This document shows positions 1 to 5,767 of a stretch of DNA of 7,515 nt, in pieces. The stretch spans positions 1 to 7,515 of the forward strand of contig UQBS01000088.1 in the NCBI GenBank assembly GCA_900539345.1, written 5' to 3'. The stretch's first letter is position 1. Every line of letters begins with the position of its first letter. A model generated the notes under the pieces. The model saw only the letters and a program-made list of their open reading frames with translations. It was not told where the DNA came from and searched no databases. The stretch is from an uncultured Coriobacteriaceae bacterium (GTDB taxonomy: Bacteria; Actinomycetota; Coriobacteriia; Coriobacteriales; UMGS124). The position numbers were made by a program, and so were the translations under genes.

Positions 1-1
1 G

Positions 2-754
2 CCCGGCGCCCTCGAGGTCCAGGGTGCGGTCGAGGGCCTGGCCGACCCCGTCGTGGCGGCGGTCGACGTCAAGGCGCCCGAGGCCGTGTCGGCCGAGCTG
101 TCTGATGTCGAGGCCCAGACTCTTGAGGTTGAGCCCGGCGCGGTGCCCGATTTGCCCGCCACCGTCCAGGTGAGCTGGTCTGACGGCCAGACGAGCGAGG
201 AGTCCGTGGTGTGGGACGTTCCCAGCGCCGAGGAGTTCGTGGCTGGCACCGACGTCAAGATTTCCGGCGAGGTCGAGACGACCCAGCAAAGCGTCGAGGT
301 CACCGTGCATGTAAAGGATGAGGAGCCGGCCCCTGCACCGCAGGCCGAGCCTGATTCTGACAAGGATGCGGCGGCTGCGACCGACACTAAGACCGGCGAA
401 GACGACGCTGCGTCGCAGGCTGCTGCCTCCCCGACGAAGCCTGGCGCCGCAGCCGAGCAGGCCGACCAGGGCGACTCCACACCGGAGCCCGACGCCGCAG
501 CCACGCAGGACGACAAGGCCGACCAGGCGGCGACTGCCCCGCAGCCGCAGCCCGCTGCTCCCGAGAAGTCCCACGCGACTGACGTTACGTCTTCCGGGGA
601 ACGCCAGCAGGCTGGGCTGCCCGCATGGGTGATTGCGACCTTGGCAGGCTTGGGTGCCGCCTTCGTTGCGGCTGTCGCGTTCGTCGTCTCCAAGCGCCGC
701 CGCGTCGAGGACGACGAGCCCATAGGCAAGCACGCGGCGCCTAAGAACAAGTAA
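2..754 (+). CDS. C-terminal part of a membrane-anchored surface protein with Ig-like repeats (partial)
   Basis: The frame is open from the first bases, so the true start lies outside the window; 250 residues are visible. Residues 1-23 look like the last strands of one bacterial Ig-like (Big_4-type) domain. Residues about 50-105 form a second copy, with the typical pattern of a Pro-initiated strand, a 'WSDG' turn, a 'VVWDV' strand and a final 'SVEVTVHV' strand. Residues about 106-200 are a low-complexity Ala/Pro/Asp/Glu/Thr/Gln linker, probably spanning the cell wall. Residues 207-230 form one hydrophobic helix, followed by a KRRR stop-transfer cluster and a 20-residue basic tail. I see no LPxTG-type sortase motif, so anchoring is probably by the helix itself, with the Ig-like part outside. 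The catalytic or binding portion, if any, is upstream of the window, so the function cannot be given. The Ig-like assignment rests on sequence pattern only. Confidence 0.85.
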   Translation, partial: PGALEVQGAVEGLADPVVAAVDVKAPEAVSAELSDVEAQTLEVEPGAVPDLPATVQVSWSDGQTSEESVVWDVPSAEEFVAGTDVKISGEVETTQQSVEVTVHVKDEEPAPAPQAEPDSDKDAAAATDTKTGEDDAASQAAASPTKPGAAAEQADQGDSTPEPDAAATQDDKADQAATAPQPQPAAPEKSHATDVTSSGERQQAGLPAWVIATLAGLGAAFVAAVAFVVSKRRRVEDDEPIGKHAAPKNK

Positions 755-767
755 ACGTCCTATTCAC

Positions 768-798
768 AAGGGGTGCGGATGCATGTCCGCGCCCCTTT
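768..798 (+). terminator. Hairpin between the surface-protein gene and the dipeptidase gene
   Basis: A 12-bp stem (768-779 with 786-797, one T-G wobble) closes a 6-nt loop. The GC-rich arms are flanked by AA on the left and TTT on the right. The T run is only three bases long, so termination may be partial. The hairpin starts 14 nt after the surface-protein stop and ends just before the Shine-Dalgarno sequence of the dipeptidase. I see no good promoter between it and position 819, so some read-through may feed the downstream gene. Confidence 0.6.
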
Positions 799-818
799 GA
801 GGTTAAAGGAGAACCTAC

Positions 819-2339
819 ATGCCTTGCACCACTCTACTTGTTGGTAAGAACGCAAGCTACGACGGGTCCACCATCGTCGCGCGCAACGAGGACGCGCCCA
901 GCGGTGAGTTCACGGCCAAGCGCTACAGCATCGTGAAGCCCTCCGACCAGCCGCGTCACTATCGCTGCGTTATCTCCCATCTCGAGATCGATCTGCCCGA
1001 GGAGCCCATGCGCTACTCCAGCGTGCCCAACGCCGACCTTAAGGAAGGCATTTGGGGCGAGGCGGGCGTCAACGAGGCCAACGTCTCCATGAGCGAGACC
1101 GAGACGCTCACCACCAATGAGCGCGTGCTCGGCGCCGACCCGCTTGTGCGTCTGCAGTCCGCTTGTGGCGCCCTGCCCGAGGTTCCCGGCGGCATCGGCG
1201 AGGAGGACATGCTCACGCTCGTGCTTCCCTACATTCGCTCGGCTCGCGAGGGTGTGCTGCGCCTGGGCGACCTGCTCGAGCGCTATGGCACCTACGAGAT
1301 GAACGGCATCGCTTTCCAGGACGTCGACGAGATTTGGTGGCTCGAGACGGTGGGCGGTCACCACTGGATTGCCAAGCGCGTGCCCGACGATGCCTATGTT
1401 GTGGTGCCCAACCAGCTCTCTATCGACTCGTTTGACCTCGACGACGCCTTTGGCGAGCAAGCCGAGCATCTGTGCAGCGCCGACCTGCGCGAGTGGATGG
1501 CCGAGAACCACCTCGACCTCACCATGCGCTTCGAGGCCGAGGGCGACGACGTCACGCCCCTGGGCACGTTCAACCCCCGCGAGGCATTCGGGTCGGCCAG
1601 CGATTCCGACCATGTGTACAACACGCCGCGCACCTGGGCTATCCAGCGCTTCCTCAATCCCACGACGTGTATGTGGGACGGCCCCGAGGCTGCCATGGGC
1701 CCGGAGAGCGACGCCCTGCCGTGGGACTGCGTGCCCGAGCGCAAGGTGACCGTGGAGGACGTGAAGTATGCCCTATCCCTGCACTATCAGGGCACGCCCT
1801 TCGATCCTTACGGTCATGCCGGCTGTCCCGACCAGCGCGGCAAGTACCGCGCCATCGGCATCAACCGCAACTGCCAGCTCTCCGTGGTGCAGCTGCGCCC
1901 CGGCAAGCCCGAGGCCATCACGGCCGTGCAGTGGATTGCTTTCGGTTCGAACCCCTTCAACGCTCTCGTGCCGTTCTACCCTGCGGTGGACGAGGTTCCT
2001 GCGTACATGTCGGTGACGCCCGACAAGCCCTCGACTGATAGCTTCTACTGGGCAAACCGCCTCATCGCCGCCATTGCCGACCCGCACTTTGCCGCGTGCG
2101 CCCCGCATATCGAGCGCTACCAACTCAAGGTGGGCGGTATGGGCCACGCAATGCTCAACGCAACCGACAAGAAGGTCGTCCAGGAGGGGCTCGACTACAA
2201 GGCGGCCGAGCCGGTGCTGCGCCAGGCAAACGAGGATATGGCCCGCAAGCTGCAGGAAGAGACGACCGACGTGCTCGACAAGGTCCTCTATGCCTCGAGC
2301 ATGCTTATGAAGAACGCGTTCTCGCGCTCCGACGGATAA
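819..2339 (+). CDS. pepD: C69 family dipeptidase (Ntn hydrolase)
   Basis: This 506-residue protein belongs to peptidase family C69 (PepD/PepDA type), enzymes that cleave dipeptides in the last step of peptide use. Cys3, directly after Met-Pro, is the expected nucleophile, which becomes N-terminal after processing. It is followed by the family block with D15-G-S and R22-N-E-D25. Further family-like segments are 'WGEAGVNEANVSMSET' near residue 85, 'GINRNCQLSVVQLRP' near 350, and the 'W.A.G....LVPFYPAV' region near 370-390. The length fits the family (about 470-530). ATG at 819 is preceded by AAAGGAG (805-811) at 7 nt spacing. No signal peptide is seen because the catalytic Cys must lie at the N terminus, so the protein is probably cytosolic. 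The gene follows a hairpin and ends 46 nt before a strong terminator, so it is probably the last gene of its transcript. Substrate range cannot be read from the sequence. Confidence 0.93.
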   Translation: MPCTTLLVGKNASYDGSTIVARNEDAPSGEFTAKRYSIVKPSDQPRHYRCVISHLEIDLPEEPMRYSSVPNADLKEGIWGEAGVNEANVSMSETETLTTNERVLGADPLVRLQSACGALPEVPGGIGEEDMLTLVLPYIRSAREGVLRLGDLLERYGTYEMNGIAFQDVDEIWWLETVGGHHWIAKRVPDDAYVVVPNQLSIDSFDLDDAFGEQAEHLCSADLREWMAENHLDLTMRFEAEGDDVTPLGTFNPREAFGSASDSDHVYNTPRTWAIQRFLNPTTCMWDGPEAAMGPESDALPWDCVPERKVTVEDVKYALSLHYQGTPFDPYGHAGCPDQRGKYRAIGINRNCQLSVVQLRPGKPEAITAVQWIAFGSNPFNALVPFYPAVDEVPAYMSVTPDKPSTDSFYWANRLIAAIADPHFAACAPHIERYQLKVGGMGHAMLNATDKKVVQEGLDYKAAEPVLRQANEDMARKLQEETTDVLDKVLYASSMLMKNAFSRSDG

Positions 2340-2356
2340 ATATTTTTGAACCATAC

Positions 2357-2385
2357 TTGCAATTAGCAATAAATCCTAATAATAT
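2357..2385 (+). promoter_or_regulatory. Candidate promoter for the rubrerythrin operon, abutting a terminator
   Basis: TTGCAA (2357-2362) and TAATAT (2380-2385) are separated by 17 nt in a strikingly AT-rich patch of an otherwise GC-rich window. An alternative -10, TATAAG, lies at 2383-2388. Each main box matches the sigma-70 consensus at 4 of 6 positions. Transcription would start near 2392, inside the left arm of the dipeptidase terminator, shortening that stem to about 8 bp in the new transcript. A promoter between the terminator and position 2482 is the alternative, but I see no comparable pair of boxes there. Confidence 0.4.
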
Positions 2386-2425
2386 AAGTCCCATACCGCG
2401 CACAAGACGGTATGGGACTTTTTTT
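2386..2425 (+). terminator. Strong intrinsic terminator after the dipeptidase gene
   Basis: A perfect 13-bp stem (2386-2398 with 2408-2420) has a 9-nt loop and runs into seven consecutive T (2419-2425). It begins 46 nt after the dipeptidase stop codon and separates that gene from the rubrerythrin operon. Confidence 0.95.
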
Positions 2426-2481
2426 ACTGATTGTCGAAGCCAGGTTTGCTTTGAAAGGGATTTTGGGAGAGGACGATACGA

Positions 2482-3054
2482 ATGAACCAGTACAGGTGCC
2501 CCATCTGCGGTTACATTGCCGAGTTCGAGGGCGAGATGCCCGCTGACTACGTATGCCCCCAGTGCAAGTGCCCTGGCGAGCGCTTCGAGAAGATCGGCGG
2601 TGCCAGTGAATCCGCCGAAGAGGGTTGGGCTGCCGAACACGTTGTGGGTGTGGGCAAGCTCGAGAACGTCCCGGCCGACATCGTGGCCGATCTTCGTGCC
2701 AATTTTGAGGGCGAGTGCTCCGAAGTGGGTATGTACCTTGCTATGAGCCGTGTTGCGGAGCGCGAGGGGTATCCCGAGATTGGCGAGTACTGGAAGAAGG
2801 CCGCCCTTGAGGAGGCTGAGCACGCCGCCAAGTTCGCCGAGCTTCTCGGTGAGGTTCTGACCGACTCCACCAAGAAGAACCTCGAGATGCGCGTTGCCGC
2901 CGAGAGGGGAGCTACCTCCGGCAAGACCGACCTGGCCCGCCGTGCCAAGGCTGCCAACCTCGACGCCATCCACGACACGGTGCATGAGATGGCTCGCGAC
3001 GAGGCGCGCCACGGCCGTGCGTTCGAGGGCCTGCTCAAGCGTTATTTTGGCTAG
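2482..3054 (+). CDS. rbr: Rubrerythrin with N-terminal rubredoxin domain (reverse domain order)
   Basis: This 190-residue non-haem iron protein reduces hydrogen peroxide to water in the cytoplasm of anaerobes, with electrons passing through its rubredoxin iron. Residues 1-38 are a short rubredoxin-like module with Cys6, Cys9, Cys25 and Cys28, only 15 residues between the two CxxC pairs. Residues about 65-190 form the ferritin-like four-helix di-iron domain: Glu78 (GE.......Y pattern with Tyr85), the E111xxH114 motif, Glu169 and the E174xxH177 motif are likely ligands. Classical rubrerythrin has the ferritin-like domain first, so this is the reversed type described from clostridia. The start at 2482 has a GAGAGG-type ribosome site about 9 nt upstream. 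There is no signal peptide. The flavodiiron gene follows after 49 nt with no terminator between, so the two are probably one operon. Stress induction is likely from the family but not shown here. Confidence 0.93.
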   Translation: MNQYRCPICGYIAEFEGEMPADYVCPQCKCPGERFEKIGGASESAEEGWAAEHVVGVGKLENVPADIVADLRANFEGECSEVGMYLAMSRVAEREGYPEIGEYWKKAALEEAEHAAKFAELLGEVLTDSTKKNLEMRVAAERGATSGKTDLARRAKAANLDAIHDTVHEMARDEARHGRAFEGLLKRYFG

Positions 3055-3084
3055 TCTGTTCGTTTCTACCAGGAGTGTTTCTCA

Positions 3085-3097
3085 AAAGGAGAGAGGA
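3085..3097 (+). promoter_or_regulatory. Ribosome binding site deciding the flavodiiron protein start
   Basis: The purine-rich run AAAGGAGAGAGGA lies 6-12 nt before ATG 3104. The reading frame is open back to 2894, inside the rubrerythrin gene, but this site and the Tat signal that begins exactly at 3104 show the true start. Confidence 0.85.
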
Positions 3098-3103
3098 AGC
3101 GCC

Positions 3104-4663
3104 ATGGACACCACCACCAGCCGCCGTAACTTCGTGAAGGCAACCGCAGGCGGAGCAGCCGCCCTTGCCGCACTCGCATCGCTTCGCGTCCCTCAGGCTC
3201 AGGCCGCCACGACCCAGACCAAGACCGAGTACTTTGCCGGCAAGGCAAACGCCCGTCAAATCAACGACGACCTGTGGTGGGTCGGCGCCTGCGACAAGCG
3301 CCTTGCCCTGTTCGAGAACGTCTACCCGCTCGACCACGGCGTGGCCTACAACTCCTATCTGCTGCTTGACGAGCAGACTGTTCTTATCGACACGGTCGAC
3401 CGCTCCGTCATCGGCCAGTACTTCGAGAACGTCGAGGCCGTGCTCGACGGTCGCAACCTCGACTACCTCATCGTCGACCACATGGAGCCCGACCATGCCT
3501 CCGGCGTGGCACAGGTCCTCACGCGCTATCCTGAGTGCACCCTGGTGACCACAGCGCTCGCCCAGGCTATGATTGGCCAGTTCTTCGAGGGCATCGACAT
3601 CTCCGACCGCGTCATCACCGCAGCTGAGGGCGACACCCTCACGGTGGGCGCGCATACCCTCGCCTTCGTTGAGGCCCCCATGGTGCACTGGCCCGAGGTC
3701 ATGGTGACCTTCGACGCCACCACCGGCATCCTCTTCAGTGCCGATGCCTTCGGCTGCTTCGGCGCCCTCGACGGCAACATGTACGCCGACCAGGTCAACT
3801 TCAAGGAGAAGTGGCTTGACGAGGCCCGCCGTTACTACTGCAACATCGTGGGCAAATACGGCCCTCAGGTTCAGGACGTGCTGGCCAAGGCCTCCACGCT
3901 CGACATTTCCATGCTGTGCTCCACGCACGGTCCCATCTGGCGTGAGGACCTGGGCTGGATCATCGACAAGTACGATAAGTGGTCGAGCTACACGCCCGAG
4001 GACGAGACCGTCGTCGTCTTCTACGGCTCCATCTACGGTGGCACCGAGAACGCGGCGAACATTCTTGCCTCACAGCTCTCTCAGGCCGGCGTCAACGACG
4101 TCAAGGTCTACGACGTGTCCAAGACCCACGGCAGCTACCTCATCGGCGAGGCCTTCCGTGCGAGCCACCTGGTCTTCTGCAGCGCCACGTACAACATGGG
4201 CATCTTCACGCCGATGAAGAACTTCCTCAATGACCTCGTGGCCCACAACATGCAGAACCGCAAGGTCTCCTTCGTTGAGAACGGCACCTGGAGCCCGGCA
4301 TCCGGCCAGCTCATGCAGGACATCGTGGCTACCATGCCCGACATGGTGCAGGTGGGCGACCTCGTCACCATTCGCTCCACGCCCAACGCCGCCAACGTCG
4401 AGGAGCTCACCGAGCTCGCCGGCGCCATTGCTGCCTCCCTGTCGGGCGATGAGTCCGTCGGCACTGCCGTCGCGACTTCCGACAACGCTGAGCCTGCAGC
4501 CGGCACCGTTGAGGCTGCTGAGAAGGCTTCCGACGTGGTGACCACCTGGAAGTGCACCGTGTGCGGCTACATCTACGAATGCGAGGGCGAGGAGCTCCCC
4601 GCCGACTTCGTCTGCCCCCTGTGCGGCAAGGACGCCACCTTCTTCGAGCTTGTGGAGGAGTAG
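3104..4663 (+). CDS. Tat-exported flavodiiron protein with flavodoxin and C-terminal rubredoxin domains
   Basis: The protein has 519 residues. Residues 1-34 are a twin-arginine signal (SRRNFVK at 6-12, an Ala/Leu-rich stretch, a likely AQA/A cleavage after residue 34). Residues about 45-295 are the metallo-beta-lactamase-like di-iron domain with the full ligand set H126-x-E128-x-D130-H131, H195, D214 and H275. Residues about 302-445 are a flavodoxin domain with the FMN phosphate loop YGSIYGGTEN (307-316). An Ala/Glu linker (about 446-480) leads to a short rubredoxin module with Cys484, Cys487, Cys504 and Cys507. Flavodiiron proteins of the FprA family reduce O2 to water or NO to N2O; all ligands are present, so activity is expected. 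A rubredoxin at the C terminus resembles class B (flavorubredoxin) proteins. Tat export fits a cargo that folds with FMN and iron in the cytoplasm, but flavodiiron proteins are normally cytosolic. The electron donor outside is not evident. It is the last gene of the rubrerythrin operon. Confidence 0.94.
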   Translation: MDTTTSRRNFVKATAGGAAALAALASLRVPQAQAATTQTKTEYFAGKANARQINDDLWWVGACDKRLALFENVYPLDHGVAYNSYLLLDEQTVLIDTVDRSVIGQYFENVEAVLDGRNLDYLIVDHMEPDHASGVAQVLTRYPECTLVTTALAQAMIGQFFEGIDISDRVITAAEGDTLTVGAHTLAFVEAPMVHWPEVMVTFDATTGILFSADAFGCFGALDGNMYADQVNFKEKWLDEARRYYCNIVGKYGPQVQDVLAKASTLDISMLCSTHGPIWREDLGWIIDKYDKWSSYTPEDETVVVFYGSIYGGTENAANILASQLSQAGVNDVKVYDVSKTHGSYLIGEAFRASHLVFCSATYNMGIFTPMKNFLNDLVAHNMQNRKVSFVENGTWSPASGQLMQDIVATMPDMVQVGDLVTIRSTPNAANVEELTELAGAIAASLSGDESVGTAVATSDNAEPAAGTVEAAEKASDVVTTWKCTVCGYIYECEGEELPADFVCPLCGKDATFFELVEE

Positions 4664-4705
4664 CCCTCAGGGTTTTTGAACTGAACGACAACAGCTTTTG
4701 ACTGC

Positions 4706-4742
4706 AAGGCCGACCTCGGGGCATCTCGGGGTCGGCCTTTTT
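4706..4742 (+). terminator. Strong intrinsic terminator of the rubrerythrin-flavodiiron operon
   Basis: A perfect 10-bp stem (4706-4715 with 4730-4739) can extend through five more pairs, two of them wobble, to a GCAT tetraloop. It is followed by TTTTT (4738-4742). It lies 43 nt after the flavodiiron stop codon and just upstream of the next promoter. Confidence 0.95.
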
Positions 4743-4763
4743 GGTGGCATGCGCTTGCTGTGG

Positions 4764-4793
4764 TTTACAGGTCTGTCTGGCGATGGATATAAT
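4764..4793 (+). promoter_or_regulatory. Promoter of the toxin-antitoxin operon
   Basis: TTTACA (4764-4769, 5 of 6 consensus) and a perfect TATAAT (4788-4793) are separated by 18 nt, directly downstream of a terminator. Transcription should start near 4800, giving an untranslated leader of about 30 nt before ATG 4830. This is the best sigma-70-type promoter in the window. Confidence 0.8.
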
Positions 4794-4794
4794 C

Positions 4795-4802
4795 CTGTAC
4801 AG
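4795..4802 (+). promoter_or_regulatory. Palindromic candidate operator for antitoxin binding
   Basis: The perfect 8-bp palindrome CTGTACAG lies just after the -10 box, at the expected transcription start. It contains TGTACA, the core hexamer reported for the E. coli YefM operator. A near copy, TTTACA, coincides with the -35 box about 32 bp upstream. TACAGG (4766-4771) and CCTGTA (4794-4799) also form a 6-bp inverted repeat bracketing the -10. Its role as an operator is inferred from position and family knowledge. Confidence 0.5.
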
Positions 4803-4829
4803 AATTACGCACACTGCATCGGAGGAATC

Positions 4830-5120
4830 ATGGACGCCATTTTTTCGAGCACGGCGCTGCGCGATCGCCAGGCAGAGGTCAAAAAGGCTGCGAGAGAAGG
4901 TCTTGTTCGCATTACCGAAAACGGCGCCGGTGCGTTCGTGTTCTGCTCCGACGAGGTTTTTCAGCAGCAGATAGATGAGGCCGTGGAGCGTGCGTTGTAT
5001 TGCGCAAGCGTGGAAGGGTCGATTGCACGTGGGCGTGCCGCGTTTGCCGCGGGGGACTACGTCGAAGGTGCAGACGCCGCTTTTGCAGAGATTGCTCGAC
5101 GTAGGGACCGTCGTGGCTAG
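4830..5120 (+). CDS. Phd/YefM-like antitoxin
   Basis: This 96-residue protein fits the Phd/YefM antitoxin family: an N-terminal DNA-binding fold followed by a C-terminal toxin-binding tail. Residues 6-56 show the family pattern: Ser/Thr-Ala-x-R, a helix with Val-Lys-x-Ala (17-20), the hairpin 'VRITENG' (26-32), 'AFVF' (35-38) and the Ser-x-Glu-x-Phe turn (about 40-44). The tail contains the helical 'IARGRAAFAAGDYVEG' stretch typical of the toxin-neutralising end. ATG 4830 has GGAGGA (4821-4826) close upstream and a strong promoter before it. The frame is open back to 4698, but that part spans the terminator and promoter, so it is not coding. The gene overlaps the next by 8 nt. The antitoxin alone, and with its toxin, probably represses its own promoter through the TGTACA palindrome. 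Codon use is somewhat less G/C-rich at third positions than in the redox genes, which would fit transfer. Confidence 0.8.
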   Translation: MDAIFSSTALRDRQAEVKKAAREGLVRITENGAGAFVFCSDEVFQQQIDEAVERALYCASVEGSIARGRAAFAAGDYVEGADAAFAEIARRRDRRG

Positions 5121-5379
5121 GGCATTGTTTACCGGGCCGTTTCTCGATGACGCGGCGGGATTGCCGGATTATGCCCTGGATGAGGTGCGTGCTAAATGCG
5201 CCATGGCCGAGGAATTTCCCGGTGCTGGGTCGGCCCTGGTCGAGTTGTCGCTGCGGCGCTCATATGGAAGCACGTGTTTGAAGTTGGCTGCTGCTGGCTA
5301 TGACGTGCTGTATGAGCGGTTAGATGAGCAAGATGCGGTGGTGTTCTTGGGGATTGTTCCTCAGCGCAAGGTGCGATGA
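5113..5379 (+). CDS. Probable RelE/ParE-fold toxin
   Basis: This 88-residue protein begins at GTG 5113, overlapping the antitoxin stop by 8 nt, with a modest AGGGA (5103-5107) upstream. The frame is open back to 4975, but that part lies inside the antitoxin gene in another frame. Residues 10-40 form one or two helices ending in 'EEFPGAGS'. Residues 44-88 resemble the RelE/ParE beta-sheet core: 'LRRSYGSTCLKL', then 'AGYDVLYER', then 'AVVFLGIVPQRKVR', matching the family pattern of a G-Y-x-V-x-Y strand followed by a final V-x-x-L-x-I-x-x-x-R strand. RelE-type toxins cut mRNA on the ribosome, while ParE-type toxins poison gyrase; the sequence does not decide between them. The first beta strand of typical members is short or unclear here, so the family call is moderate. 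The antitoxin partner upstream is the strongest support. Confidence 0.65.
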   Translation: MARALFTGPFLDDAAGLPDYALDEVRAKCAMAEEFPGAGSALVELSLRRSYGSTCLKLAAAGYDVLYERLDEQDAVVFLGIVPQRKVR

Positions 5380-5741
5380 GCGGGATGAGTGTGTGTCCGG
5401 CAAGGAATGGTGAGGGTTGTCTCGTGCACTGCATGTATGTGGTCAAATGTGCCGACGGCACTCTCTATACCGGATACTCGCCCGATGTGGAGGCGCGCGT
5501 GGCGGCGCACAATGCCGGCAAGGGGGCCAAATACACCAAGACACGCCGCCCCGTCGAGCTTGTGGGGAGCGCTGCATTCGAGACAAAACACGAGGCTATG
5601 AGCGCCGAATGGCACTTCAAGCAACTGAGCCGCGCGAAAAAGGATGAGCTGCTTGCCCGCATTTCAGCAGGTGAGCATTTTGAGGACGTACTCGGCTCTG
5701 CATTTGACCTGAGGTTGGAGCGGTCCCAAAAACCGGCATAA
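5376..5741 (+). CDS. GIY-YIG nuclease domain protein (YhbQ/UPF0213-like)
   Basis: This is a small single-domain GIY-YIG protein, 121 residues from ATG 5376. The two signature strands are Y21-V-V23 and Y31-T-G33 with 10-residue spacing, followed by R41, H45-N46, the 'GKGAKYT' loop (48-54) and E78, the likely metal-binding glutamate, within E-W-H-F-K. Such YhbQ-like proteins are putative structure-selective DNA endonucleases; their cellular role is poorly known. ATG 5376 overlaps the toxin stop codon as ATGA, which suggests translational coupling, with only a weak AAGG nearby. An alternative start is GTG 5424 with GAGGG (5412-5416) at 7 nt; it gives 105 residues beginning VHCMYVV, closer to the usual family length of about 100. 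The overlap places it in the toxin-antitoxin operon. The 40 residues after E78 are variable and uninformative. Confidence 0.85.
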   Translation: MSGMSVCPARNGEGCLVHCMYVVKCADGTLYTGYSPDVEARVAAHNAGKGAKYTKTRRPVELVGSAAFETKHEAMSAEWHFKQLSRAKKDELLARISAGEHFEDVLGSAFDLRLERSQKPA

Positions 5742-5767
5742 CATTGCTGCCCTTGCGAGCTACGGGT

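Noticed and set aside
834..1613. Long reverse-strand frame opposite the dipeptidase gene
   Set aside because: It is a composition-driven shadow of the dipeptidase codons, with no own ribosome site or family motifs.
2894..3103. Upstream extension of the flavodiiron frame into the rubrerythrin gene
   Set aside because: The extension translates rubrerythrin coding sequence in the wrong frame; the ribosome site at 3085-3097 and the Tat signal at 3104 fix the real start.
3035..3928. Long reverse-strand frame of 297 codons opposite the flavodiiron gene
   Set aside because: It lies antisense to a gene with full family motifs, is rich in Val/Gly/Leu/His as expected from mirrored G/C-rich codons, and has no recognisable domain.
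4664..4676. CCC-TCA-GGG followed by TTTTT right after the flavodiiron stop codon
   Set aside because: A 3-bp stem with a 3-nt loop is too weak to be a terminator; the real one lies at 4706-4742.
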